DNA of 64,000 bases from Planctomycetota bacterium (GTDB taxonomy: Bacteria > Planctomycetota > Planctomycetia > Pirellulales > Lacipirellulaceae): positions 124,001 through 188,000 of the forward strand of contig JAJDEF010000008.1 in NCBI GenBank assembly GCA_029259945.1, given 5' to 3'. This document shows, in pieces, positions 17,898 through 27,800 of this stretch (position 1 is its first letter; each line of letters begins with the position of its first letter). The notes under the pieces are model-generated. The model saw nothing but the letters and a program-made list of their open reading frames with translations. It was not told where the DNA came from and ran no database searches. The position numbers and the translations under genes are program-made.

Positions 17898-17967
17898 CAG
17901 GCCAGAGGTTTGAAAGCGGTAGATTTGACATTGGGGACCATCGCTGCCGTGAATTTCAGCTAGCTCG

Positions 17968-17998
17968 AACGGCCATTTACCCTGGAGAGGCCGTTTTT
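17968..17998 (+). terminator. Intrinsic terminator
   Basis: AACGGCC and GGCCGTT enclose ATTTACCCTGGAGA, followed by a T-run (TTTTT). It lies 70 bases after the stop of the large membrane protein gene. Confidence 0.85.
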
Positions 17999-18147
17999 CG
18001 GCCTAAAATCGAGTGGCAAGAGCCGGTTTGTCGGCCAGCATAAAAACCGCTAGAATGAGGTTCTTAGCAGGATCGGTTGCCCGTTTAGCCGAGCAGCTGA
18101 TTCTGCAGCTAACTAGGATTTTAGAGCATTGAGCAAAGGTGCCAATC

Positions 18148-18501
18148 GTGCAACTAAGTATTGCTACACGCCACGGACATTTAAGTGAGGCGTCTCAGGA
18201 AAAGTTAAAAGGTCGAGTTGAGAAGTTGGGTCGCTATTTCGACCGATTGATGTCGATCGAAATTATCGTAGATATCAGCGACCCCCAATCCCCGCAAGTT
18301 GATATTAAAGTATCCGCTGAGCATAAACACGATTTTGTTGCTCATGAGAAGTCGGACAGTCTGCTCGCTGCTACTGATGGTGCGGTGCAAAAAATCGAGC
18401 AGCAATTGCGGAAATACAAGGATCGAGTTCAGCAGAAACATCGAAAACCGCAGTCACGTCGGGAAGAGATGCCTGCCGAAAGCGACGCGGTAGAAGAGTG
18501 A
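18148..18501 (+). CDS. hpf: Ribosome hibernation promoting factor (HPF/YfiA family)
   Basis: A 117-residue protein of the HPF/RaiA family that binds the 30S subunit near the decoding centre and keeps idle ribosomes inactive. The usual beginning QLSIATRHGHLSEASQEKL is present, followed by the FDRLMSIEIIVD strand and the basic helix DGAVQKIEQQLRKYKDRVQQKH. It is the short form, without the C-terminal dimerisation domain of long HPF. GTG 18148 is chosen because it aligns with the family's usual start and AGG lies about nine bases upstream; GTG 18139 is possible. Its neighbour ptsN fits the common hpf-ptsN pairing. Confidence 0.92.
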   Translation: MQLSIATRHGHLSEASQEKLKGRVEKLGRYFDRLMSIEIIVDISDPQSPQVDIKVSAEHKHDFVAHEKSDSLLAATDGAVQKIEQQLRKYKDRVQQKHRKPQSRREEMPAESDAVEE

Positions 18502-18678
18502 GAAATTAGGGCAATGCAGAGGGTGTTTGCCGAAGAAAAATCGAACGTAACGGTGCTAAGTAAGCAGCAATTCACAACAGAGACGATAGTGGTGGCACGG
18601 CCTGAGATTGTGTTTTGCCGTGAGTCAATGACCATCCAAACCGTCTGCGACAGAGCAATAGAAGGATAAGTAGAGATT

Positions 18679-19152
18679 ATGAAGTTTGTTGATTTTATGA
18701 GTCGCGATGCGATTCGCACAAGCATTGACGTTGACGACAAGGAAACGGTGATTCGGACAATGGCATCGGCTTTGCTCGAAGCCGGAAAAATTTCAGAAGA
18801 AGAGTACGAGAGCACCGTCGAGGCGATCCTCAAGCGAGAAGAGCTTGGTAGTACGGGCATCGGTCGTGGTGTTGCGGTACCGCATACTAAGCATCCCAGT
18901 GTGAGTGAATTGGTTGGCACGGTGGCGGTCAGTGAGAATGGAGTTGACTTCGATAGTTTGGATGGCGAGAAGGTCCACCTGCTATTTTTGCTTGTTTCGC
19001 CACCAGATCGTCCTGGGGATCATCTCCGAGCGCTTGAAAATATTTCTCGTCAATTACGGGACGAAACTTTTTGCCGTTTCCTCAAGCAGAGCAAGACAGC
19101 AGATGAGGTCTGGCAGTTGCTCGAAGAAGCCGATAATAACCAGTTTGTTTAA
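18679..19152 (+). CDS. ptsN: PTS IIA-like regulatory protein (PtsN family)
   Basis: A 157-residue EIIA domain of the fructose/nitrogen-regulatory family. The phosphorylation site histidine is in GRGVAVPHTKHPSV (about residue 73). The rest (ALLEAGKISEEEYESTVEAIL, then LLFLLVSPPDRPGDHLRALENISRQL) is typical. It accepts phosphate from HPr, here encoded 70 bases downstream. No EIIB or EIIC genes follow, so it is more likely a regulator, for example of nitrogen or potassium balance or stress responses, than a sugar carrier. The gap to hpf is about 180 bases. Confidence 0.93.
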   Translation: MKFVDFMSRDAIRTSIDVDDKETVIRTMASALLEAGKISEEEYESTVEAILKREELGSTGIGRGVAVPHTKHPSVSELVGTVAVSENGVDFDSLDGEKVHLLFLLVSPPDRPGDHLRALENISRQLRDETFCRFLKQSKTADEVWQLLEEADNNQFV

Positions 19153-19223
19153 AGGACCAAGCCAATTTATTCAGCTGTTGGCTGCATGGTAGCTGAGGCT
19201 GGTGAATTGATTTGGAGGCCTTC

Positions 19224-19529
19224 ATGGAATCGCCGGTCGTAGAAAGATCCGTCGTGATAACAAATCCACAGGGGCTGCATGCGCGGCCTGCCGATTTGTT
19301 TGCTCGGCTGGCGATGAAGTTTGATTCAAAGATCGAAGTGATTCGTGACGACCATTGTGTTGATGCCAAGAGTATTCTGCACATGCTGACTTTGGGTGCT
19401 GCTCAGGGGACTGAATTGATCCTGCAAGCCCAGGGGCCTGATGCAGAGGAAGCACTTGATGCGATTGCACGTTTGGTTGAAAGCGATTTTGCAGCCGATG
19501 AAACACTGAGCCAAGGGAGTTCGAGTTAG
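19224..19529 (+). CDS. ptsH: Phosphocarrier protein HPr
   Basis: A 101-residue HPr. The histidine that carries phosphate is in NPQGLHARPADLF (about residue 18), and the regulatory serine motif is present as AKSILHMLTLGA. HPr passes phosphate from enzyme I to EIIA proteins in the cytoplasm. The protein is slightly longer than E. coli HPr at both ends. ATG 19224 is chosen over an in-frame TTG at 19212 because GGAGG ends five bases before it. Enzyme I follows on the same strand after a 313-base gap. No HPr kinase gene is visible in the window. Confidence 0.95.
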   Translation: MESPVVERSVVITNPQGLHARPADLFARLAMKFDSKIEVIRDDHCVDAKSILHMLTLGAAQGTELILQAQGPDAEEALDAIARLVESDFAADETLSQGSSS

Positions 19530-19842
19530 TAATTAGTGCCATTCGGCGATTTCTAATGAGAGATTGTCAGTGCGTTCTCAATACTCGTACTCTCTTTGGC
19601 CAAAAACACGTGCGTCCAGCGGAAGTGCTGGTCGGCAAGCGTGCAGCGCGGGAATATTAACTTGATATTCTTCGAAAGACGACTGATTGAAATCGGTTAT
19701 TTCTGATAGTCGTCTGAGGGAAAGTGCGTGGCTAGTTTTTAACTTGGTTGAAGACGCAGTCTCGACATTGTTCCTGTGAAGTTGATTTTTCTGCTTAGCA
19801 TGCGACCCGTCTGCCTACGCTGGCGTTCGGTATGAGGGCGCA
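19530..19842. other. Spacer between ptsH and ptsI
   Basis: About 310 bases without a gene. This is a long gap for genes that usually sit together, so ptsI may have its own promoter here. I see no clear hairpin or operator. Confidence 0.5.
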
Positions 19843-21585
19843 ATGGACCGCCTCCAAGGTATTGCCGTATCGCCAGGCATAGCGATCGGCGAGGCACTCG
19901 TTTTAGATAACGAGGGATTTCGGATCCCTCGGCGGTTCCTTCCGCGCGATGTGGTCGAGCAAGAGCTTGAGCGATTGAACGGTGCCTTTGCCGCGGCTGT
20001 CGGCGAGGTGGAACACAATCGTAAGCAAGTTGCCGATCAGTTGGGCGACGAATATGCGGCGATTTTCTCTGCTCATCTGCAGATGCTTCGTGACCGTCGA
20101 TTGCACGAAGAAATCGAAGAGATGATTCGTGATCGTCATTACTCTCCTGAATATGCGGTCAGTCGGGCTCTGCGCCGCTATGCCAAAGTCTTCCAGTCGT
20201 TAGAAGGCGAATATATGGCAGAGCGAGCAAACGATATTTTTGATATCGAGAAGCGAATTCTCCGCAATTTGCTTGGAGCTAGTCGCGAGGAACTATCGCA
20301 AGTGACTTCGCCAGTGCTTGTCTTGGCTCACAATCTGACACCCAGCGAAACGGCAAATCTCGATCCTCAATTTACCTTAGGCTTCGTCACCGAAATCGGC
20401 GGGCCTGGTAGCCATACCGCGATTGTGGCGGAAGGTTTGGGAATTCCAGCGGTTGTTGGTGTGGGGTCGTTTTTGACCGATGTGTCTGGCGGCGATACGG
20501 TAATTATTGACGGCGACCAGGGACAGATTGTCCTATGTCCCGACGAAGAGACCATAGCCCACTACCGTCACGAAGTCGAAGAGCAGCGGTCGTTGGCAGT
20601 GAAGCTGGAGACGCTGCGTGATCTACCTGCCAAGACGACGGATGGAGTAGTGATCCAGTTGCTGGGGAACATTGAATTTCCCTACGAAGTTGAGCCGTGC
20701 CAGCAACGTGGGGCTAGTGGGATAGGCCTTTACCGCACGGAATTTTTGTACTTGGGTCGCGAGGATGATCCCACCGAGGAGAGCCACTACGAAGCGTATG
20801 CATCGGTTGTCCAAGCGATGGGTGATAAACCGGTGATTATGCGAACTCTCGACCTGGGTGCAGACAAGATGCGGTCTTTGCCAGGACCAGAGGATGAGCG
20901 GAATCCTTTTTTAGGTTTGCGAAGCATTCGGCTTGCGCTGCGGAATCGCGATTTGTTTCGGATTCAGTTGCGAGCGATTCTTCGCGCGAGTGCTTTGGGT
21001 GATATTCGCATCATGTTCCCACTGATTAGCACCATCATGGAATTTAGACAGGCCAAAATGGTGCTGGCCGACGCGATGGAGGATTTAGAGGAAGCGGGCC
21101 TGCCATTCGATCGTAATGTCAAGGTTGGCATGATGGTCGAAGTTCCTTCGGCGGTGATGATGATGGATCGTTTTGTGGAGGAGGTCGACTTTTTCAGCAT
21201 TGGTACCAATGACCTGATTCAGTATTGCTTGGCGGTTGATCGCAGTAATAAGGATGTGGCCAGCCTCTACACGGCTGCAGACCCTGCAGTGATTCGGATG
21301 ATCGATTTGGCTGTAAGTACGGCTATACAGCACGAAATACCTATCGGTATGTGTGGTCAAATGTGCGGCAACCCGATGTATACGATGTTGCTTATCGGGC
21401 TTGGGTTGCGAAGTTTTAGTGTGACTCCGGCGGCAATTCCCGAGGTGAAAAGGGTGTGTCGGAGTGTGTCTGTCGAGCAATGCGAGAGTATTGCCGAACG
21501 CGTGCGCCGGTTGGAAAGCGCACAACAAATCAAGACGATTTTGAAAGAAGAACTGACGAAAGTATTTCCGGAGTTTCCGCTGTAG
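19843..21585 (+). CDS. ptsI: Phosphoenolpyruvate-protein phosphotransferase (PTS enzyme I)
   Basis: A 580-residue enzyme that moves phosphate from phosphoenolpyruvate to HPr. The N-terminal domain (QGIAVSPGIAIGEALVL) leads to the phospho-histidine site GGPGSHTAIVAEGLGIPAVVG. The PEP-binding barrel shows GASGIGLYRTEFLYLGR, IMRTLDLGADKM, FFSIGTNDLIQYCLAVDR and the catalytic cysteine in IGMCGQMCGNP. Length and motif order match the family. With ptsH and ptsN it forms a soluble phosphorelay and no sugar permease is nearby, which suggests a regulatory PTS. Confidence 0.97.
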   Translation: MDRLQGIAVSPGIAIGEALVLDNEGFRIPRRFLPRDVVEQELERLNGAFAAAVGEVEHNRKQVADQLGDEYAAIFSAHLQMLRDRRLHEEIEEMIRDRHYSPEYAVSRALRRYAKVFQSLEGEYMAERANDIFDIEKRILRNLLGASREELSQVTSPVLVLAHNLTPSETANLDPQFTLGFVTEIGGPGSHTAIVAEGLGIPAVVGVGSFLTDVSGGDTVIIDGDQGQIVLCPDEETIAHYRHEVEEQRSLAVKLETLRDLPAKTTDGVVIQLLGNIEFPYEVEPCQQRGASGIGLYRTEFLYLGREDDPTEESHYEAYASVVQAMGDKPVIMRTLDLGADKMRSLPGPEDERNPFLGLRSIRLALRNRDLFRIQLRAILRASALGDIRIMFPLISTIMEFRQAKMVLADAMEDLEEAGLPFDRNVKVGMMVEVPSAVMMMDRFVEEVDFFSIGTNDLIQYCLAVDRSNKDVASLYTAADPAVIRMIDLAVSTAIQHEIPIGMCGQMCGNPMYTMLLIGLGLRSFSVTPAAIPEVKRVCRSVSVEQCESIAERVRRLESAQQIKTILKEELTKVFPEFPL

Positions 21586-21864
21586 TGCCGCGTAATTCAT
21601 GCATGCACCATGCAGAAGCGAGGAAAACCTAATGACCAATTTTGTTATGAATAATCGGAGGCCAAGACGAGCCGTAAGCATCGCCTGAATTGCAAGTTGA
21701 ACGAAGTATGCCACCGTTGCTGAGTAAAATCGCGACGATTGCTGGCAACGAACTTGCATTTCGGACATCGGCCGCCGGTTGTTCCTATTCCAGATCAAGA
21801 GATGCTGCAATGCTTTCCCACAAGGTGAAAGTCTTCGTAGTAATCGCTAAGAGAAAGTTGAATT

Positions 21865-23499
21865 ATGAAACAAGAGATGTTGATAAACGTCGCGCAGCCG
21901 GAAGAATGCCGGATCGCGATCGTCGAAGATGGGCAACTCGAAGAACTTTATGTGGAGCGAAGTAGCCAAGACAATTACGTGGGGAATATCTACAAGGGTA
22001 AGATCGTTAACCTTGAGCCGAGTATCCAGGCAGCGTTTGTCGACTTTGGCGTTGGGCGAAACGGTTTTTTGCACATCAGTGATGTCGAGTCACAGTACTT
22101 CCGCCAAGGGGGTTACGATCCTGACAAACCCATTCAGCCTGATGGAACCCAAAATGCCCCGAAGAGGGTTAGTCGGGAGGACGATAGTGACGGTGGGAGG
22201 TCGAACGGGAGCGCAACTGCGACAGCACGTCGAGTTCGGCCGGGTGTTCGGCCGCGGATCAAACCGCCGATCCAAGATATTTTCCGTCGGGGTGACGAGG
22301 TCTTGGTGCAGGTTATCAAAGAGGGAATTGGAACCAAAGGGCCAACCCTCTCGACTTACATAAGCATCCCTGGGCGCTATTTGGTGCTGATGCCGGCGCT
22401 GGGAAGGATTGGTGTTTCTCGCAAGATTGAAGACGACGAGGATCGTCGTCGATTACGTGATATTTTGCGAGAACTCAACCCGCCGAAAGGCGTCGGGTTT
22501 ATCGTTCGGACCGCGGGTACCGATCGTACGAAAAAAGAATTGTCGCGGGACTTGGCCTACCTGCTTCGCCTTTGGAAAGTGATTGTGCGGCGCATTAAGA
22601 AGACGACCGGGCCGATCGATATCTACGAAGAAAGCGACATGATCATTCGCACGATTCGCGATATCTTTACCGGGGATGTCGATGCCATTCACATTGACGA
22701 GCCCGATGCGTTCGAACGAACCAAGGAGTTTTTGCAAGTTGTCATGCCTCGATATGTCAATCGGTTGCACCTTTACGATGGCAAGGAACCTTTGTTCCAT
22801 AAATATAAGTTGGATGAAGAAATCGCCAGCATTAACCAACGGCAGGTGCCGTTGAAGGGTGGCGGGTCGTTGGTGATTGATCAGACAGAGGCCTTAGTGG
22901 CCATTGATGTGAATAGCGGTAGCTTTCGCACCGACGGGACAGCCGAAGAATCGGCGTATAAGCTCAACCAGATCGCGGCCAAAGAGATCGCTCGGCAGTT
23001 ACGGCTGCGTGACCTGGGTGGTGTCGTGGTCAACGACTTTATCGACATGCGAAGAGAACGTCATCGTCGTTCGGTGGAGCACACGCTTCGAGATGCGGTG
23101 AAACGCGATCGTGCACGCACCAAAATTTTACGTACCAGTCCGTTTGGTCTTATCGAAATGACCCGTCAGCGGATACGCCCGAGTTTGAAGCGTAGTGTTT
23201 ACCGAGAGTGTCCCGGCTGTACGGGTTCAGGCCTGGTGAAATCGGCGGAGAGCATGGCGCTTGAGGTGATCCGAAAGTTGCTTCTATGCAGCCATCAGGA
23301 TCGTATCGCCAAGATTTCGGTCACCGTCGAGGAAGGGGTGGCAAGCTACCTGAATAACCGAAAACGGCGGGAATTGACGAATATGGAGGATGAGCACGGC
23401 CTGCAGGTCTTGGTGCTCAGCCGCGAGGATGTTTCGCCAGAACACCTGAAAATCCAGTGTGAAGACAGCTCTGGACGTGAGGTAAAGGTTAATGTTTAG
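21865..23499 (+). CDS. rng: Ribonuclease E/G family endoribonuclease
   Basis: A 544-residue RNase of the E/G family, closest in size to RNase G but with a low-complexity basic insert in the S1 domain. The start MLINVAQPEECRIAIVEDG and YVGNIYKGKIVNLEPSIQAAFVDFG are typical. The catalytic DNase I-like part shows SLVIDQTEALVAIDVNSG with metal-binding aspartates and GGVVVNDFIDM. The zinc link CPGCTGSG holds the dimer. The insert at about residues 85-135 is rich in Arg, Gly and Pro. It cuts rRNA precursors and mRNA at A/U-rich sites. rplU follows, an arrangement also seen in other bacteria. Confidence 0.95.
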   Translation: MKQEMLINVAQPEECRIAIVEDGQLEELYVERSSQDNYVGNIYKGKIVNLEPSIQAAFVDFGVGRNGFLHISDVESQYFRQGGYDPDKPIQPDGTQNAPKRVSREDDSDGGRSNGSATATARRVRPGVRPRIKPPIQDIFRRGDEVLVQVIKEGIGTKGPTLSTYISIPGRYLVLMPALGRIGVSRKIEDDEDRRRLRDILRELNPPKGVGFIVRTAGTDRTKKELSRDLAYLLRLWKVIVRRIKKTTGPIDIYEESDMIIRTIRDIFTGDVDAIHIDEPDAFERTKEFLQVVMPRYVNRLHLYDGKEPLFHKYKLDEEIASINQRQVPLKGGGSLVIDQTEALVAIDVNSGSFRTDGTAEESAYKLNQIAAKEIARQLRLRDLGGVVVNDFIDMRRERHRRSVEHTLRDAVKRDRARTKILRTSPFGLIEMTRQRIRPSLKRSVYRECPGCTGSGLVKSAESMALEVIRKLLLCSHQDRIAKISVTVEEGVASYLNNRKRRELTNMEDEHGLQVLVLSREDVSPEHLKIQCEDSSGREVKVNV

Positions 23500-23651
23500 G
23501 GGCAGTTTAGCCCCAGATTGAGCCGGATAGGTGAAACCATTAATCGGTTCCTCTGGCACCCCCTCGGCGCAACGCAGAATTTGAGATATCCTACAGGGCT
23601 CGATTTTAATGTAGCCGTTTCCCAATTAAGCACAGAAATACGAACAGAACC

Positions 23652-23966
23652 ATGTACGCAATTATCGCCGACGGTGGCCGTCAGTACAAAGTGGAAGAGG
23701 GTCAGGAGTTGACCATCGATTTTCGCGAGATCTCGGCCGGCGAAAAGCTGACCTTTGAGAAGGTGTTGGCGGTGAGTGACGGCCAAGGCGATCTCAAGCT
23801 CGGTGCGCCAACCTTGGATGGCGTCAGCGTCCAAGCCGAAGTGCTTGGCGCCGAAAAAGGCGAAAAGCTGGTCGTTCAAAAAATTCGCCGCCGAAAGAAT
23901 TCTCGCCGCAAGACGGGACACCGTTCGGTGTATACACGCGTGAAGATCGCAAAGATCTCGGCGTAG
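23652..23966 (+). CDS. rplU: 50S ribosomal protein L21
   Basis: A 104-residue L21 with the typical start MYAIIADGGRQYKVEEGQ and the C-terminal signature RRRKNSRRKTGHRSVYTRVKI. It binds 23S rRNA in the large subunit. The RNase E/G gene lies 152 bases upstream. The usual next gene, rpmA for L27, is not present; about 840 bases of spacer and the reductase gene follow instead. A small GGGGC/GCCCC hairpin (23499-23514) lies in the leader and could be the end of the rng message or part of L21 control. Confidence 0.97.
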   Translation: MYAIIADGGRQYKVEEGQELTIDFREISAGEKLTFEKVLAVSDGQGDLKLGAPTLDGVSVQAEVLGAEKGEKLVVQKIRRRKNSRRKTGHRSVYTRVKIAKISA

Positions 23967-23983
23967 AGCTAATCCGCAGTTCG

Positions 23984-24002
23984 CAGAATGGAATCCATTC
24001 TG
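23984..24002 (+). terminator. Weak terminator-like palindrome after rplU
   Basis: CAGAATGGA and TCCATTCTG form a 9-bp palindrome around a single base, 18 bases after the rplU stop. It is followed only by TCATTTCT, so it is a weak candidate. A second small hairpin GGGCC/GGCCC lies at about 24016-24030. Confidence 0.4.
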
Positions 24003-24510
24003 TCATTTCTCCATAGCCGGGCCATCTTGGCCCGAAAAAGACGCCACAGCGCGTGCTGATTTGTGTGCGATAAACGCCAACTTGCGCCCGTGTTCCAGGC
24101 GTGCGATGGCCCAAGATTGACGGATACCGGTCGGGTTAGCGAAAGAAATATGTCAGTCGATCCTCAGTGTAAACCAATAGATATAGAGGTTGCTAGGTTC
24201 ACCTTCATACCCAGTCGAAGTCCAGTTCCCTAACTGATCCACTTGCAGAGGCAAGAACCGGTTTCGATTCAACCGCAATCCCATTTCCGGGTAGAGTCTC
24301 CGGCCAGCATTCAGATGTTGTTGGCGATTTGGGGGAGTGCGCAGGATAAGGTGTTTGATCGGTGCCGAGTGCCCATTTCTTTTCGTAGAATTTTACTCTC
24401 GAGAGTGAAGAGCAGTGACGTGGTTCGGATTGTCGCGAATCACCGAAAAGCAGGGGGTAAACTCAACTTTGGCGAAGGCCGATTACGGCGGTGCTAGCAA
24501 ACTACATTCG

Positions 24511-24526
24511 ACACAACCTGTTGTAT
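24511..24526. promoter_or_regulatory. Weak NrdR-box-like site
   Basis: ACACAACCTGTTGTAT is a near palindrome that matches the remembered NrdR consensus (ACACAAGATATTGTGT on one strand) at about 12 of 16 positions. It lies well upstream of the other two candidates. Confidence 0.3.
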
Positions 24527-24629
24527 GATAGCACCTTAGGAAAACCACAAAACACGATTGACGAGTCGGTTCAATTCTGTAAGATCATGCTCCTCGACCA
24601 CCTGGATGTTGTAGTTCGATGGGCATCTT

Positions 24630-24645
24630 CTACAATATCTAGTGG
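24630..24645. promoter_or_regulatory. NrdR-box-like site, upstream of pair
   Basis: CTACAATATCTAGTGG contains the NrdR core ACAATATCT and GTG, matching about 12 of 16 consensus positions. It lies 62 bases before a second candidate, a whole number of helix turns. Confidence 0.4.
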
Positions 24646-24691
24646 TTATTACTGAAAACTATCTCGTTTTTTACGAGTTATGTCCCTAGGG

Positions 24692-24707
24692 ACGCAAAAT
24701 CTTGTGC
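24692..24707. promoter_or_regulatory. NrdR-box-like site, downstream of pair
   Basis: ACGCAAAATCTTGTGC matches about 13 of 16 consensus positions (ACACAATATCTTGTGT). It lies about 100 bases before the reductase start, where a repressor site is plausible. Confidence 0.45.
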
Positions 24708-24809
24708 AGGTGGTTGACCAAGTGGGTCGACACAGATTGCAGGACGACTGCACAAGTGTACATTAGGTAAGGATGCCCTTGTATCTAAATCGACAACAGG
24801 AGGTTTGCC

Positions 24810-27800
24810 GTGTCTACAGCTGCTGAAGTAAACATACCCCGTACTGATGCTGACAGTGTGGAGGTTGCGAAGAAATTTCATGGACGTTTGAAGTTCGATG
24901 CGACGTTCTGCCCGGAGGATGTAGCTGATCCGTTCGACACGGTCACTTGGGAAATCCGCAGTGCTGCGATCAAGGGCGAAGATGGCGAAGTACTATTCGA
25001 GCAAACGAACTGCGAAGTTCCTTCGTCGTGGAGTCAGTTGGCCACGAACGTCATTTGCAGCAAGTATTTCTACGGTGAGGTTGGCACCGACGAACGCGAG
25101 TACAGCGTTCGACAGCTAGTGCATCGCGTTGCCCGCACGATTAGTGATTGGGGCATGGAAGATGGTTACTTCGCAAGCACTGAGGACGGCGAACGGTTCT
25201 ATCGCGATTTGTCTTGGCTCTGTTTACACCAGCACGGCGCGTTCAATTCGCCCGTGTGGTTCAACGTTGGTTTGTATCATCAATACGGTGTTACGGGTAC
25301 GAAGTGCAATTGGTGTTGGAATCCTGTGACGCAAGACGTTCAGCAGCCAGAGAATCCCTACGAGTTTCCGCAAGGCAGTGCCTGTTTTATTCAGCATGTT
25401 GCCGACAATATGGAAGACATCATGGAGTTGGCGCGCAGCGAGGCCATGTTGTTTAAGTTTGGCTCAGGGACGGGAACCGACTTGTCGACGTTGAGATCGC
25501 AGCGCGAAAAACTATCGGGTGGCGGCAATCCAAGTGGGCCGCTTTCGTTCATGCGGGTGTATGACCAAATTGCCGCGGTGGTGAAATCAGGTGGCAAGAC
25601 TCGTCGCGCGGCGAAGATGCAATCGCTGAAGATTTGGCATCCCGATGTGATGGAATTCATCGAGTGCAAGTGGAAAGAGGAGCAGAAGGCTCACGTATTG
25701 ATCCAGAAGGGTGGCTACGAGGCGAACTTTAATGGCGAAGCCTACAGTTCGATCATGTTCCAAAACGCGAACCTTTCGGTCCGCGTGACCGACGACTTTA
25801 TGCAAGCCGTGGAGAAGAACGAAAACTGGACCACTCGGTGGGTAACGGATAGCAAGATTGAGGGGCCAACTTATCCGGCACGCGAAGTCATGAACCGCAT
25901 GGCGGAATGTGCTTGGCACTGTGGTGACCCTGGAGTGCAGTACGACACGACGATCAACGACTGGCACACGTGCCCCAACAGTGGGCGTATCAACGCGTCG
26001 AATCCGTGTTCAGAGTACATGTTCCTCGACGATACCGCGTGTAATTTGTCGAGCGTTAATTTGTTGAAGTTCCGCCGCAAGGATGGCACCTTTGATGCCG
26101 AGCGTTATCGATCGGCTTGCCGCACATTCTTCGTTGCACAAGAAATTTTGGTCGACCATGCTAGCTATCCAACCCGAGACATTGCTCGGAACAGCCATCT
26201 GTTCCGTCCTTTGGGTTTAGGTTATTCGAACCTGGGTAGCTTGCTGATGTCCAACGGCATTGCCTATGACTCGGAAGAAGGTCGGGGTATTTGTGGCGCA
26301 ATCACCTCGCTGATGCACGGCACAGCTAACCTGACGAGTTGTGAGTTGGCGGAAGCGGTTGGCACCTTTGATGAATACGAAAAGAATCACGAACCGTTTA
26401 TGCAAGTGATGCAGATGCATCGCGATGCGGTCGACAAGATTAATCCTGAGTGCCCGGGTTATTTGCGAGAGGCGGCGTGTAGCTCTTGGGACGACGTGCT
26501 TGCGGCTGGTCGCGTTCACGGTTTTCGCAATGCCCAGTCCACGGTGTTGGCTCCGACCGGTACGATCAGCTTTATGATGGACTGCGATACGACGGGTATC
26601 GAGCCGGATATTGCTCTGGTGAAGTACAAACAGCTGGCCGGTGGCGGCATGCTAAAGATTGTGAACAAGACGGTGCCGCTGGCGCTCGAAAACTTGGGCT
26701 ACGATCAGCCAGAGATCGAATCGATTTTGGCGTACATCGATAAGGAAGATACGATCGAAGGCGCCACCGATTTGAAGCCAGAACATCTGCCAGTGTTCGA
26801 TTGTGCGTTCACCGCCCGCAGTGGTACGCGCAGCATCGCTTGGCAGGCGCATGTGACAATGATGGCGGCGGCGCAGCCATTTTTGTCGGGCGCGATTTCG
26901 AAGACGGTAAACATGCCGCGTAAGACGACGGAGAAAGAAATTGCTCAGGCCTATCTCGATGGTTGGAAGCTGGGGCTCAAGGCTTTGGCGATCTATCGTG
27001 ATGGTTCGAAAGACAGTCAGCCGCTGAATACAAGCACCGAAGCTGATCAGGCCAAAGACAAAGAGGCGGTCTTGGCGAGCAAACCACGTCGCGAGCGATT
27101 GCCTGACACGCGGCAGTCGATTACGCATAAGTTTAGCATCACGGGCCATGAGGGCTACATCACGGTTGGCCTGTTCGACGATGGTCGGCCGGGCGAATTG
27201 TTCATCACGATGGCCAAGGAAGGAAGCACCATTGGCGGCTTGATGAATGCTTTCGGCACCGCGGTTTCGATGAGTTTGCAATACGGTGTGCCGCTGGAGG
27301 ACTACGTCCGAAAGTTCTCGCACATGCGGTTTGAGCCACAAGGCTATACCAAGAACCCCGATATTCGAATCGCGAAGAGTATTATCGATTACATCTTCCG
27401 CTGGTTGGGCATCACTTTTTTGCCTGGCTACAAAGAGGCCAACTTGGGTTTGCTGCCCAAGGAAGCGAAGAGTAACAACTCGGGAGCAAGCGGAGATAGC
27501 GATCTCACCGAGACCAAGCCCGTCGACAAGAAGTCTGGCGGGCAGGTGGAGGCCAAAACGGAAGGCGCAGTGGAGAGGTCGGAGGCTGGAGGTCAGAGGT
27601 CAGGGGGGGATAGCTCGGAGGCGTCCTCAGTGCACTCCAACGGCCACGCAAACGGTTACACCAACGACTTTAGCACGAGGTTGCTCGAACGGGCTGGAGC
27701 GATGTTTGAGGACGATGGTGGTGGTCGTAGCGAGCAGTTTGCCGGCTTCCAGGTCGACGCCCCCAGCTGTGACAACTGTGGCTCGATCACCGTTCGCAAT

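Larger units (their letters stand above)
24003..24809. other. Long leader of the class II ribonucleotide reductase gene
   Basis: About 800 bases with no convincing gene. Three sites resembling the NrdR repressor box occur at 24511, 24630 and 24692. I did not find a recognisable cobalamin riboswitch core. An AGGAGG ribosome site ends the leader. Confidence 0.5.

Noticed and set aside
24247-24310. Sequence with CCGGTTTC and AGTCTCCGGCC resembling the palindromic repeat
   Set aside because: The order is loose, no outer stem forms and the CACG/CGTG inner stem is absent; probably chance.
24003-24809. A cobalamin riboswitch before the B12-dependent reductase
   Set aside because: The B12-box type core sequence and the surrounding helices could not be found by eye.
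26652-27341. A 229-codon minus-strand frame opposite the reductase gene
   Set aside because: Shadow frame; the reductase motifs on the plus strand are decisive.
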